From Hasllibacter halocynthiae (GTDB lineage: Bacteria > Pseudomonadota > Alphaproteobacteria > Rhodobacterales > Rhodobacteraceae): DNA of 64,000 nt. Positions 38,217-47,525 of the stretch are shown here, piece after piece; position 1 is the first letter of the stretch; each line of letters opens with the position of its first letter. The position numbers were made by a program, and so were the translations under genes. The DNA lies in assembly GCF_003003095.1 (NCBI RefSeq), contig NZ_PVTT01000002.1, positions 682,001-746,000 of the forward strand, written 5' to 3'. A model generated the notes under the pieces. That model did not search any database. It was not told where the DNA came from and was given only the letters and a program-made list of their open reading frames with translations.

Positions 38217-39233
38217 CCAGAGCTCCGTGAGGGCCCTTTCGATGCGGGCGGTGCTGCCGGCTTCGTCCAAGGGGTCGCGGCGCAGGCGGTGGCGCAGGGC
38301 GCTGGGGGCGATCGTGCGGATGTGGGCGCGGGTGATGCGCGCCTCGCCCTCCAGCGCGGCGAGAGCGCGGGCCGCCCGCAGCAGCGTCAGCTCGCCCCTC
38401 AGGCCGTCCGCGCCGACATGCAGGCAGAGCGCGGCGCCGTCGCGCAGGGCCTCGTCCGGGGTCCCGATCCCGCCGAGCGCGGCGCGGGCGCGCATGACGC
38501 CGGCGCGGGCCTTGCCGTCGCGGGCGGACCACTTGCGAAGGAACGCCGCGCGGTCCCGCTCGAACGCGTCGCGGCGGCGCACGACCTCGACCCGCTCCTC
38601 GATCGTGGGGGGGGAGGCGACCTCGACCGAGAGGCCGAACCGGTCGAGGAGCTGGGGCCGCAGCTCGCCCTCCTCGGGGTTGCCGGAGCCCACGAGGACG
38701 AAGCGCGCGGGATGGCGCACGGAGAGGCCGTCGCGCTCGACCGCGTTCTCGCCGGACTGGGCGACGTCGAGGAGGAGGTCGACGATGTGATCCTCGAGCA
38801 GGTTCACCTCGTCGATGTAGAGGTAGCCGCGGTTCGCCTGCGCCAGGAGGCCGGGGCGGAACGCCGTCTCGCCCTTCGTGAGCGCGCGCTCGACGTCGAG
38901 CGCGCCGGTGACGCGGTCCTCCGTGGTGCCCAGCGGCAGGTCCACGACCGGCGTGGGCTTCTTCACGACCCGCCGGCCCGCGCCGGACCAGGCGGGCGCC
39001 TCGGCCGCCGTGGGCGAGGAGACGGCGCAGCCCTCCGCCGCCTCGATGGGCGGCAGGAGGGCGGGCAGCGCGCGGACGGCCGTGGACTTGCCCGTGCCGC
39101 GGTCGCCGAAGACCAGGACGCCCCCGATGGAGGGGTCGACGGCCGTGAGGAGGAGGGCGCGCTTCATCTCCTCCTGGCCGACGATGGCCGAGAAGGGGAA
39201 GGGCCTGGTGGCGGAGACGGGCTGGACGGTCAT
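38211..39233 (-). CDS. bchI: magnesium chelatase ATPase subunit BchI
   Basis: 340 residues, AAA+ ATPase. It starts MTVQPVSATRPFPFSAIVGQ; Walker A is VFGDRGTGKSTAVRAL (about 41-56), Walker B is YLYIDEVNLLEDHIVDLLLD (about 140-159), sensor 1 FVLVGSGNPEEGELRPQLLDRF. BchI hexamers drive Mg insertion. It is the second gene of the leftward crtA operon, 31 bp after crtA. Its stop overlaps the GTG of the repeat ORF. Confidence 0.97.
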   Translation of the reverse strand: MTVQPVSATRPFPFSAIVGQEEMKRALLLTAVDPSIGGVLVFGDRGTGKSTAVRALPALLPPIEAAEGCAVSSPTAAEAPAWSGAGRRVVKKPTPVVDLPLGTTEDRVTGALDVERALTKGETAFRPGLLAQANRGYLYIDEVNLLEDHIVDLLLDVAQSGENAVERDGLSVRHPARFVLVGSGNPEEGELRPQLLDRFGLSVEVASPPTIEERVEVVRRRDAFERDRAAFLRKWSARDGKARAGVMRARAALGGIGTPDEALRDGAALCLHVGADGLRGELTLLRAARALAALEGEARITRAHIRTIAPSALRHRLRRDPLDEAGSTARIERALTELWG

Positions 39234-39264
39234 GGCGGGGGCCTTCGGGACGCGGGCCGCGCGC

Positions 39265-40149
39265 TCACGCGGCGGCCTGGGGGACGGGACGGCCGGGGCC
39301 GGGCCGGGGACCCGGCCGGGGACCGGGGTCCGGGCCGGGATGCGGGCCGGGGGCCGGGTCGGGCAGGGGGCGGCCGGGCGGCACAGGGGGGCGGGCCGGG
39401 GCGGCGAGGTCGGCGAGGTCGCGCCCCTCCCAGGTGCCGGAGGCGGCGGTGAGGGCGAGGCGGGCGTAGAGCTCCTCCGCGAACCATCCGTTCCGGCGGA
39501 CCGCCCCGATGGCCTCGGCGTGCCGGCCCGAGCGGGCGAAGCGGCGCATGGCGGCGCCGTCCGGCCAGACGGAGAAGGTGATCTGGTGCAGCCAGGGCAT
39601 CTCGCCCAGGCCGGCCTTCAGGAGGATGCCCGCATCGGGGATTCCGGGGGCGATGGCGCGCTGGCGGGCCCAGAAGCCGCGCAGGCCGCGCGCGCGGATC
39701 GTGGCGCGCGTCAGCACCGCGAGGGGGGCGCCCCCGGGCGCCGGGCCCGCGGCGAAGGGCGGGCGGCCCGACCAGAGGCCGCGGACGGAGGTGGGGGTCA
39801 TGCGCAGGAGGGCCGATTCGCGTGCCGCCGCCCGCCAGCGGGTGAAGGGGGGGCGGGCCAGCGCCCGGTCCGCGTCGGCGGCGTCGTCCCAGGCGCAGAG
39901 GATGGCCCAGACGCGGGGGTTCGGCCGCGGCGCGAAGCCGTGCCCCGAACCCGAGCCGCAGAGCTTGAAGAAGGCGAGGCCCGGCACGTGGAGCAGCGGC
40001 CAGCGCGCCGCGCCCATCTGCGCCAGCACCCAAGGCAGCCGCCCCAGGCCGAACCGGTGGAGCGACAGGGTGACGTGCCCGCCGGGGCGGCGGCGGGGCC
40101 CGTCCGCGACGGCGGGGCCGGCGGAGGAGAGGAGGTCGGCGGCGCGCAT
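39265..40149 (-). CDS. crtA: spheroidene monooxygenase CrtA
   Basis: 294 residues. Family features are VTLSLHRFGLGRLPWVLAQM (about 26-45), the FFKLCGSGSGHGFAPRPN haem-binding region, and GLGEMPWLHQITFSVWPD (about 178-195). It introduces the C2 keto group converting spheroidene to spheroidenone in oxygen. The last 45 residues are an unusual Pro/Gly-rich tail of PGP-type repeats that extends beyond the conserved core. It starts at ATG 40149 and diverges from crtI across a PpsR box. Confidence 0.93.
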   Translation of the reverse strand: MRAADLLSSAGPAVADGPRRRPGGHVTLSLHRFGLGRLPWVLAQMGAARWPLLHVPGLAFFKLCGSGSGHGFAPRPNPRVWAILCAWDDAADADRALARPPFTRWRAAARESALLRMTPTSVRGLWSGRPPFAAGPAPGGAPLAVLTRATIRARGLRGFWARQRAIAPGIPDAGILLKAGLGEMPWLHQITFSVWPDGAAMRRFARSGRHAEAIGAVRRNGWFAEELYARLALTAASGTWEGRDLADLAAPARPPVPPGRPLPDPAPGPHPGPDPGPRPGPRPGPGRPVPQAAA

Positions 40150-40174
40150 GTGCCGAAGGGTCCACCAGCCGAGT

Positions 40175-40192
40175 TGTCAAGTCAAGTTGACA
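40175..40192. promoter_or_regulatory. PpsR box between crtA and crtI
   Basis: TGTCAAGTCAAGTTGACA is a near-perfect palindrome matching TGT-N12-ACA. It lies 26 bp from the crtA start and 17 bp from the crtI start, so it must overlap both promoters or transcription starts of the divergent crtA-bchI-D-O and crtI-crtB operons. Confidence 0.92.
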
Positions 40193-40208
40193 GCCCTAGG
40201 GTCGGCGC

Positions 40209-41759
40209 ATGGACGGATCGCCCCAGACCCCCGCCGGCGGACGGCCGCGCGCCGTGGTGATCGGCGCGGGGCTCGGCGGCTTGGCGACGGCCATGCGGCT
40301 GGGCGCGAAGGGCTACGCCGTCACGGTGCTGGACCGTCTCGACGTGCCGGGCGGGCGCGGCAGCGCGCTGCACCGCGAGGGGCACCGGTTCGACCTGGGC
40401 CCGACCATCGTCACCGTGCCGGCGCTGCTGCGCGACCTCTGGGCCGCGACGGGGCGGGACTTCGACGCGGACGTGGACCTGCGGCCGCTCGACCCGTTCT
40501 ACGAGATCCGCTGGGAGGACGGCGCCCGCTTCACCATGCGCCCCGGCGCCGAGGCGATGCGCGAGGAGGTGCGGCGCCTCTCGCCCGGCGACGTGCGGGG
40601 GTTCGAGCGCTTCCTCCGGGACGCCGAGCGGCGCTACGGGATCGGGTTCGTGGGCCTCGGCCGGCGGCCCATGCACGAGGCGCGCGAGATGCTGAAGGTC
40701 CTGCCGGCCTTCGGCCTGCTGCGCGCGGACCGGTCCATCGCGCGGCACGCGGCCCGGCGGGTGCGCGACCCCCGGCTGCGCTTCGCCCTCAGCTTCCACC
40801 CGCTCTTCATCGGGGGGGACCCGTTCCGGGTTACGTCGATCTACGCGCTCGTCTCGCATCTCGAGGCGGCGTTCGGGGTCCATTACGCGATGGGGGGCGT
40901 CGCGCGGATCGCGCAAGCGATGGCGCGCGCCGTCCGCGAGGACGGGGGCGCCGTGCGGCAGGGCGCCACGGTCGACCGCATCCTGGTGGACGGCCGGCGG
41001 CGGGCGGCGGGCGTCCTTCTGGACACGGGCGAGAGGGTCGGCGCGGAGGTCGTCGTCTCGAACGCCGATCCGGGGCACACCTACGACCGGCTGCTGCGGG
41101 GGCTGCCCAAGCGGCGCTGGACGCCCGCGCGCCTCGGGGGGCTGCGCTGGTCGATGGGCCTCTTCGTGCTCTACTTCGGGACGCGGGGCACGCGGGGGAT
41201 GTGGCCGGACGTCGGCCACCACACGATCCTGAACGGGCCGCGCTATGCGGGCCTCGTGCGGGACATCTTCCGCCGGGGCGTGCTGGCCGAGGACATGAGC
41301 CTCTACCTCCACCGCCCTTCGGTCACGGACCCCTCGGTCGCGCCCGAGGGGGACGACACGTTCTACGCCCTCGCCCCCGTGCCGCACCTGGGCCACGACG
41401 CCTGCGACTGGGAGGCGGCGCGCGCCCCGTTCCGCGAGCGGGTCCTCGGGCGGCTGGAGCGGATCATGCCGGGCCTGAGGGACCGGATGGGGCCGGAGGA
41501 GTGCCTGGCGCCGCCGGATTTCCGCGACCGCTACCTCTCGCCAATGGGGTCGGGCTTCTCGATCGAGCCGCGCATCCTGCAATCGGCCTGGTTCCGGCCG
41601 CACAACCGCTCGGAGGAGGTAGAGAACCTCTTCCTCGTCGGGGCGGGCACCCATCCGGGCGCGGGCGTGCCCGGCGTGATCGCGGGCGCCGAGGTGACGG
41701 CGGGGATGATCCCGGAGGCGGCCGCCGTCCCGGCGCTGGCGGGGCTGGCGGCGGAATGA
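40209..41759 (+). CDS. crtI: phytoene desaturase CrtI
   Basis: 516 residues. It has an N-terminal FAD/NAD Rossmann motif VVIGAGLGGLATAMRL (about 16-31), the CrtI-specific GHRFDLGPTIVTVP, and the C-terminal bacterial phytoene dehydrogenase signature NLFLVGAGTHPGAGVPGVI (about 474-492). It introduces three (or four) double bonds into phytoene to give neurosporene (or lycopene). ATG 40209 is only 17 bp from the PpsR box, so the mRNA leader is very short. Its stop overlaps the crtB ATG. Confidence 0.96.
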   Translation: MDGSPQTPAGGRPRAVVIGAGLGGLATAMRLGAKGYAVTVLDRLDVPGGRGSALHREGHRFDLGPTIVTVPALLRDLWAATGRDFDADVDLRPLDPFYEIRWEDGARFTMRPGAEAMREEVRRLSPGDVRGFERFLRDAERRYGIGFVGLGRRPMHEAREMLKVLPAFGLLRADRSIARHAARRVRDPRLRFALSFHPLFIGGDPFRVTSIYALVSHLEAAFGVHYAMGGVARIAQAMARAVREDGGAVRQGATVDRILVDGRRRAAGVLLDTGERVGAEVVVSNADPGHTYDRLLRGLPKRRWTPARLGGLRWSMGLFVLYFGTRGTRGMWPDVGHHTILNGPRYAGLVRDIFRRGVLAEDMSLYLHRPSVTDPSVAPEGDDTFYALAPVPHLGHDACDWEAARAPFRERVLGRLERIMPGLRDRMGPEECLAPPDFRDRYLSPMGSGFSIEPRILQSAWFRPHNRSEEVENLFLVGAGTHPGAGVPGVIAGAEVTAGMIPEAAAVPALAGLAAE

Positions 41760-42832
41760 GCGACAGGGGTCTCGGGGCGCGCCTCGCCGGGCGCGCCGGC
41801 CCGCCCATCGACGGGGCCGACCTCGCGGCCTGCCGCGAGGCGATCCGCGCCGGCTCGCTCAGCTTCCATTCGGCCTCGCGGCTGCTGCCGCGGGGGGTGC
41901 GGGACCCGGCGCTCGCGCTGTATGCCTTCTGCCGGCTGGCGGACGACGCGGTGGACGAGGGCGCGGACACCGGCGGCGCCGTGCTGCGGCTGCGCGCGCG
42001 GCTGGACGCGATCTACGACGGCCGCCCCGAGGACGCCCCCGCCGACCGGGCGTTCGCGGCGGTGGTCCAGGGCACGGCCATGCCCCGCGCGCTGCCCGAG
42101 GCGCTGCTGGAGGGGCTGGCCTGGGACGCGGTGGGCCGCGAGTACCGCACCCTCTCGGACCTTCACGCCTACGGCGCGCGCGTCGCGGGCGCGGTGGGCG
42201 CGATGATGTGCGTCCTGATGGGCGTGCGGGACCGGCACGCCCTCTCGCGGGCCTGCGACCTCGGCGCGGCGATGCAGCTGACCAACATCGCCCGCGACGT
42301 GGGCGAGGACGCCGCGATGGGCCGCGTCTACCTGCCGCTGGACTGGCTGGAGGAGGCGGGGGTGGACCGGGGCGGGTTCCTGGCCGACCCGCTGCCCACG
42401 GACGCGGTGCGGGCGGTGGTCGGGCGCCTTCTGGGCGAGGCGCGGCGCCTCTACTTCCGGGCGGAGGCGGGGATCGCGGCGCTGCCGCGCGCGGCCCGCC
42501 CCGGCATCTGGGCGGCGCGGCTGGCCTATGCGGGGATCGGCGGCCGGGTGGCGGCGAACGGGCACGACAGCGTCTCGCGCCGGGCCGTGACCTCGCGGGC
42601 CGCCAAGCTGGGCTGGCTGGCGCAGGCGGGGCTGCGGACGGGGATCGGCATGGCGATGCCGCGCTCGGCCGTCCTCTACGCCGCGCCGCTGCCGGAGGCC
42701 GCCTTCCTCGTCGACGCGGCCTGCGGGCCGGCCAAGGGGGGCGCCTGGGGCGAGGGGCGGGGTGGCGCGCTGCTCGCGGTGCTGGCCCAGCTGGAGGCGC
42801 AGGACCGCGCGGCGCGGCTGGCCGCCGAGTAG
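41756..42832 (+). CDS. crtB: phytoene synthase CrtB
   Basis: 358 residues of the squalene/phytoene synthase family. First Asp-rich motif AFCRLADDAVDEGAD (about 60-74) and second AMQLTNIARDVGEDAAMGRVY (from about 179) bind Mg-diphosphate; YLPLDWL follows. It joins two geranylgeranyl diphosphates to phytoene. It is ATGA-coupled to crtI. After it come about 100 bp and then the formate dehydrogenase genes, instead of tspO-crtC as in Rhodobacter. Confidence 0.95.
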   Translation: MSDRGLGARLAGRAGPPIDGADLAACREAIRAGSLSFHSASRLLPRGVRDPALALYAFCRLADDAVDEGADTGGAVLRLRARLDAIYDGRPEDAPADRAFAAVVQGTAMPRALPEALLEGLAWDAVGREYRTLSDLHAYGARVAGAVGAMMCVLMGVRDRHALSRACDLGAAMQLTNIARDVGEDAAMGRVYLPLDWLEEAGVDRGGFLADPLPTDAVRAVVGRLLGEARRLYFRAEAGIAALPRAARPGIWAARLAYAGIGGRVAANGHDSVSRRAVTSRAAKLGWLAQAGLRTGIGMAMPRSAVLYAAPLPEAAFLVDAACGPAKGGAWGEGRGGALLAVLAQLEAQDRAARLAAE

Positions 42833-42936
42833 CGCCGCCCCCGGCAGCGCCCCCAGGCCCGAAGATGTCGCATCCGGACCCCTTGCGCGCGGGGCGCATG
42901 GGCTAGACGGTCCCCCAGAGGCAGAGCGGGGGCGGC

Positions 42937-44694
42937 ATGGCGCTGGATCGGGGCGATCGGGGGGCGGGCGTCTGGCGGTCGGGGCGCGGCAAGGGCCGCC
43001 ACACGCCCAAGGGCCGCCAGTACGAGGACGAAGCCTTGGACGAGGTCCGCGCGATGCTGGGCGGCGCGCCGCGCGCGCGCGACCGGCTGATCGAGAACCT
43101 CCACCTGATCCAGGACGCCCGCGGGCACCTCTCAGCGCGGCACCTGCGGGCGCTGGCCGAGGAGATGCGCCTCTCCATGGCGGAGGTGTGGGAGGTGGCG
43201 ACCTTCTACGACCATTTCGACCCCCTGCGGGAGGGCGAGCCCGCGCCGCCCGCGCTGACGGTGCGGGTGTGCGACTCGCTCTCCTGCGAGCTTGGGGGCG
43301 CGCGGGCGCTGCGGGCCGCGCTGGAGGAGGGGGCGGACCCGTCGGAGGTGCGCGTGCTGCGGGCGCCCTGCATGGGGCGCTGCGACGCCGCCCCCGTGGC
43401 CGAGGTGGGCCACCGGCACGTGGAACGGGCCACGCCGGAGGCGGTGCTGGCGGCGGTGGAGGGCGACCACGGGCCGGTGATCCCGGACTACGAGCCGCTG
43501 GACGCCTACCGCGCGGGGGGCGGCTACGCGAAGCTGGCCGAGCTGCGCGAGGGGGGCGACTGGGAGGCGGTGCAGGACATGGTCGCGGCGTCCGGCCTGC
43601 GGGGCCTGGGCGGCGCGGGCTTCCCGTCGGGCAGGAAGTGGGGGTTCGTGCGCGCCAATCCCGGCCCCCGCCTGATGGCGGTCAACGGCGACGAGGGCGA
43701 GCCGGGGACCTTCAAGGACCGCTTCTACCTCGAGCGCGTCCCGCACCTCTTCCTCGAGGGGATGCTGATCGCCGCCTGGGCCGTCGAGGCCAGCCGCGTC
43801 TTCCTCTACATGCGCGACGAGTACCCCGCCGTGCTGGAGATCCTGCGCCGGGAGATCGCCGCGCTGGAGGGGGCGGGGATCGTCGGGCCGGGATACGTCG
43901 AGCTGCGGCGCGGCGCGGGCGCCTACATCTGCGGCGAGGAATCGGCGATGATCGAGTCGATCGAGGGCAAGCGGGGCCTGCCCCGGCACCGTCCGCCCTA
44001 CGTGGCGCAGGTCGGCCTCTGGGGGCGCCCGACCCTCGTGCACAACGTCGAGACGCTGCACTGGATCGCCCGCGTGGTCCGCGAGGGCCCCGAGGTGCTG
44101 AGCGCGCACGAGCGGAACGGGCGCAGGGGGCTGCGGAGCTATTCGGTGTCGGGGCGGGTGCGGAACCCGGGGGTGCATCTGCTGCCGGCCGGGTCCACGA
44201 TCCGGGACGTGATCGAAGCCGCAGGCGGGATGGCCGAGGGGCACGTCTTCAAGGCCTATCAGCCGGGCGGGCCGTCCTCGGGCCTGCTGCCGGCGTCGAG
44301 GGACGACGTGCCGCTCGACTTCGACACGCTGCAGGCGGAGGGGTCCTTCATCGGCTCGGCCGCGGTGGTGGTGCTGTCGGACCGCGACAGCGCGCGGGAC
44401 GCGGCCCTCAACATGCTGCGCTTCTTCGAATCGGAGAGCTGCGGCCAGTGCACCCCCTGCCGCGTGGGCTGCGAGAAGGCGGTGAAGCTGATGCAGGCCG
44501 AGACCTGGGACCATGGGCTTCTGACCGACCTCTGCGACGTGATGGTGGACGCCTCGATCTGCGGGCTGGGGCAGGCCGCCCCGAACCCGATCCGCCTGGT
44601 GATGAAACACTTCCCGGAGGAGGTGGGGGCGAAGGCCGCGGCCCTGGCGCACGGCAACTACGCCACCGACCAGTCGCTGGAGGGCGAGGGATGA
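42937..44694 (+). CDS. fdsB: NAD-dependent formate dehydrogenase beta subunit (NuoE-NuoF fusion)
   Basis: 585 residues in two parts. Residues about 35-175 are a NuoE-like thioredoxin-fold 2Fe-2S domain with ligands in VRVCDSLSCELGG and APCMGRCDAAPV. From about 200 it is NuoF-like: GLRGLGGAGFPSGRKWGF binds NADH/FMN, GAGAYICGEESAMIESIEGK follows, and ESCGQCTPCRVGCEK (about 503-517) holds a 4Fe-4S cluster. It passes electrons from the catalytic subunit to NAD+. In many Rhodobacterales FdsG and FdsB are separate genes; here they are fused. It is coupled by ATGA to the alpha subunit. Confidence 0.9.
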   Translation: MALDRGDRGAGVWRSGRGKGRHTPKGRQYEDEALDEVRAMLGGAPRARDRLIENLHLIQDARGHLSARHLRALAEEMRLSMAEVWEVATFYDHFDPLREGEPAPPALTVRVCDSLSCELGGARALRAALEEGADPSEVRVLRAPCMGRCDAAPVAEVGHRHVERATPEAVLAAVEGDHGPVIPDYEPLDAYRAGGGYAKLAELREGGDWEAVQDMVAASGLRGLGGAGFPSGRKWGFVRANPGPRLMAVNGDEGEPGTFKDRFYLERVPHLFLEGMLIAAWAVEASRVFLYMRDEYPAVLEILRREIAALEGAGIVGPGYVELRRGAGAYICGEESAMIESIEGKRGLPRHRPPYVAQVGLWGRPTLVHNVETLHWIARVVREGPEVLSAHERNGRRGLRSYSVSGRVRNPGVHLLPAGSTIRDVIEAAGGMAEGHVFKAYQPGGPSSGLLPASRDDVPLDFDTLQAEGSFIGSAAVVVLSDRDSARDAALNMLRFFESESCGQCTPCRVGCEKAVKLMQAETWDHGLLTDLCDVMVDASICGLGQAAPNPIRLVMKHFPEEVGAKAAALAHGNYATDQSLEGEG

Positions 44695-47441
44695 AGGACG
44701 TGATCGAGACCTTCGTCACCTTCGAGCTGGACGGCGCGGCCGTGTCGGTCCCCGCCGGCACGACGATCTGGGAGGCGGCCCACGGGCGGGGGCTGCGGAT
44801 CCCGCATCTCTGCCACAGGCCCGCGCCCGGCTACCGGCCCGACGGGAACTGCCGGGCCTGCATGGTCGAGGTGGAGGGGGAGCGGGCGCTCGCCGCGTCC
44901 TGCGTGCGCGAGGCGGCGGAGGGGATGGTGGTGCGCACCGCCACCCCGCGGGCCGAGAAGGCGCGGGCGATGGTGATCGAGCTTCTGGAGGCCGACCAGC
45001 CCGCGAGGGGCGTCTCGCCGGACCGGTCCTCGCGCTTCTGGGAGGAGGCGGGCGAGCGGGCCCCCTCGCGCTTCCCGGCGATGGAGGAGGGGCGCGCGCC
45101 CCCCTGCGACCGGAGCCACCCTGCCATGGAGGTGGACCTGGGCGCCTGCATCCAGTGCGGCCTCTGCGTGCGGGCCTGCCGCGAGGTTCAGGTCAACGAC
45201 GTGATCGGCATGGCCGGGCGGGGGGCGGACACTTGGCCCGTCTTCGACTTCGCCGACCCGATGGGCGCGTCCACCTGCGTGGCCTGCGGCGAGTGCGTTC
45301 AGGCCTGCCCCACGGGCGCGCTGATGGAGGCAGCGATGGTCGGCGACGGCGCCGATTTCGACACGGAGACGAAGTCGGTCTGCCCGTTCTGCGGCGTGGG
45401 CTGCCAAGTGTCGCTGAGGTCGAAGGGGGACCGGATCGTCGCCGTGGACGGGGTCGACGGGCCCGCGAACGAGGGGCGGCTCTGCGTGAAGGGGCGGTTC
45501 GGTTTCGACTACGTCCACCACCCGCACCGGCTGACGAAGCCCCTGATCCGGCGGGAGGACGCGCCCGCGAAGGGGCTGAACGTGGACCCCGGCGACTGGG
45601 GCGCCGCGTTCCGCGAGGCGAGCTGGGAGGAGGCCCTGGAGAGGGCCGCCGCCGGGCTGCGGGGGCGGGGGCGCGAGGTCGCGGGGTTCGGGTCGGCCAA
45701 ATGCTCGAACGAGGAGGCGTACCTCTTCCAGCGGTTCATCCGCGAGGGGTTCGGGCACAACAACGTCGATCACTGCACGCGGCTCTGCCACGCGTCCTCG
45801 GTCGCGGCCCTCCTGGAGAACGTCGGGTCGGGGGCGGTGACGGCCACGTTCAACGAGATCGAGAACGCCGACTGCGCCATCGTGATCGGCGCCAACCCGG
45901 TCGAGAACCATCCCGTCGCGGCCACCTACCTGAAGCAGTTCGCGGCGCGCGGCGGCACCCTGATCGTGATGGACCCCCGCGGGCAGGCGCTGGCCCGGCA
46001 CGCCGCCCACATGCTGCAGTTCCGGCCCGGCGCGGACGTGGCGCTGCTGAACAGCGTCATGCACGTGATCGTGGAGGAGGGGCTGGTCGACCGGCAGTAC
46101 GTCAAGGGGTTCACCGAGAACTGGGCCGCGCAGGAGCGGCACTTGGCCGGGTTCGCGCCCGAGCGGGTCGAGGGCCTGACCGGCATCGCGCCGGATGCCG
46201 TGCGCGCGGTGGCGCGGGCCTTCGCCGGGGCGCGGGCGGGGATGATCTTCTGGGGGATGGGCGTCAGCCAGCACGTTCACGGGACGGACAACGCGCGCTG
46301 CCTGATCAGCCTCGCGCTGATGTGCGGGCACGTGGGGCGGCCAGGGACGGGGCTGCACCCCCTGAGGGGGCAGAACAACGTCCAGGGCGCCTCGGACGCG
46401 GGGCTCATCCCGATGTTCCTGCCGGACTATCGCAGCGTGGCCGACCCGGATGCGCGCGGCGGCTATGCCGCCCTCTGGGGCGCGGAGGTCGCGCCCGAGG
46501 CGGGGCTGACGGTCACGGAGATCATGGATGCGGTCCATGCCGGCGGCGTGCGGGCGATGTACGTCCTGGGCGAGAACCCGGCCATGTCGGACCCCGACCT
46601 GGCCCACGCGCGCGGCGCCCTGGCGAAGCTGGATCATCTGGTGGTGCAGGACATCTTCCTGACGGAGACGGCGAACTACGCCGACGTGATCCTGCCGGCG
46701 AGCGCGTTCTACGAGAAGGCCGGCACGGTCACGAACACCAATCGGCAGGTGCAGATGGGACGGCCCGCCGTGCCGCCACCCGGCGAGGCGCGCGAGGACT
46801 GGCGCGTCATACGGGACCTGGCCAACGCCTGCGGGCTGGGCTGGACCTACGAGCACCCGCGCGAGGTGTTCGCGGAGATGGCCGGCATGATGCCGTCCCT
46901 CGCCAACATTACCTGGGAGCGGCTGGAGCGGGAGGGGGCGGTGACCTATCCGTCCCTCACGCCCGAGGACCCCGGCCAGCCCATCGTGTTCGGGGACGGC
47001 TTCCCGCGCGAGGGGGGGCGGGCGCGCTTCGCCCCCGCCGACGTCGTCCCCCCCGACGAGCTGCCCGACGCCGAGTATCCGATGGTGCTGACCACGGGCC
47101 GGCAGCTCGAGCACTGGCACACGGGGTCCATGACCCGGCGGGCGAGCGTGCTGGACGCGGTGGAGCCGGAGGCGAACTGCTCGCTGCACCCGTCGACGCT
47201 GCGGCGGCTGGGGGTCGAGGCGGGCGGGATGGTCACGCTGGAGACGCGGCGCGGGGCGGTGACGCTGATGGCGCGGGCGGACCGGGCGGTGGCGCCCGAC
47301 ATGGTGTTCCTGCCCTTCGCCTACGTGGAGGCGGCGGCGAACCTGCTGACGAACCCCGCGCTCGACCCCTATGGCAAGATACCGGAATTCAAGTTCGCGG
47401 CCGTCCGCGCCTTCGCCGCGAAGGGCGCCGCGGCGGAATAG
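44691..47441 (+). CDS. fdsA: formate dehydrogenase alpha subunit (Mo/W-bis-MGD)
   Basis: 916 residues. The N-terminal part is a NuoG-like domain: 2Fe-2S ligands in LCHRPAPGYRPDGNCRACMV, then ferredoxin clusters CIQCGLCVRACREVQ and CVACGECVQACPTGAL. The catalytic domain starts with CPFCGVGCQVSL (4Fe-4S) near residue 232; the metal ligand is the cysteine of DHCTRLCHASS (about C368), so it is a Cys-type and not a selenocysteine enzyme. Later segments GQNNVQGASDAG and HWHTGSMTRRA are family features. It oxidises formate to CO2. Maturation genes (fdhD, mob genes) are not in this window. Confidence 0.93.
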   Translation: MKDVIETFVTFELDGAAVSVPAGTTIWEAAHGRGLRIPHLCHRPAPGYRPDGNCRACMVEVEGERALAASCVREAAEGMVVRTATPRAEKARAMVIELLEADQPARGVSPDRSSRFWEEAGERAPSRFPAMEEGRAPPCDRSHPAMEVDLGACIQCGLCVRACREVQVNDVIGMAGRGADTWPVFDFADPMGASTCVACGECVQACPTGALMEAAMVGDGADFDTETKSVCPFCGVGCQVSLRSKGDRIVAVDGVDGPANEGRLCVKGRFGFDYVHHPHRLTKPLIRREDAPAKGLNVDPGDWGAAFREASWEEALERAAAGLRGRGREVAGFGSAKCSNEEAYLFQRFIREGFGHNNVDHCTRLCHASSVAALLENVGSGAVTATFNEIENADCAIVIGANPVENHPVAATYLKQFAARGGTLIVMDPRGQALARHAAHMLQFRPGADVALLNSVMHVIVEEGLVDRQYVKGFTENWAAQERHLAGFAPERVEGLTGIAPDAVRAVARAFAGARAGMIFWGMGVSQHVHGTDNARCLISLALMCGHVGRPGTGLHPLRGQNNVQGASDAGLIPMFLPDYRSVADPDARGGYAALWGAEVAPEAGLTVTEIMDAVHAGGVRAMYVLGENPAMSDPDLAHARGALAKLDHLVVQDIFLTETANYADVILPASAFYEKAGTVTNTNRQVQMGRPAVPPPGEAREDWRVIRDLANACGLGWTYEHPREVFAEMAGMMPSLANITWERLEREGAVTYPSLTPEDPGQPIVFGDGFPREGGRARFAPADVVPPDELPDAEYPMVLTTGRQLEHWHTGSMTRRASVLDAVEPEANCSLHPSTLRRLGVEAGGMVTLETRRGAVTLMARADRAVAPDMVFLPFAYVEAAANLLTNPALDPYGKIPEFKFAAVRAFAAKGAAAE

Positions 47442-47525
47442 GGCCCGGCGGGGTCGGTTAGGGACTCACGTCCCGGCGCGGGGGCGGCTAAGCGGGACCC
47501 CGGAGCCGCCGGAGGGGACAGGGCC

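Noticed and set aside
37057-38790. Long plus-strand frames over the bchI-bchD repeat (for example 37418-38230 and 37614-39452)
   Set aside because: They run antisense to bchI or bchD and stay open because the repeat period is a multiple of three. The 37418-38230 frame has fairly normal composition (GFARSDLDRS.. units), but it has no ribosome site or conserved neighbour linkage, and I do not support it over the operon-strand frame.
45770-45830. Possible selenocysteine UGA in formate dehydrogenase
   Set aside because: The active-site position reads Cys (CTRLCHASS) and the frame is uninterrupted, so no selenocysteine decoding is needed.
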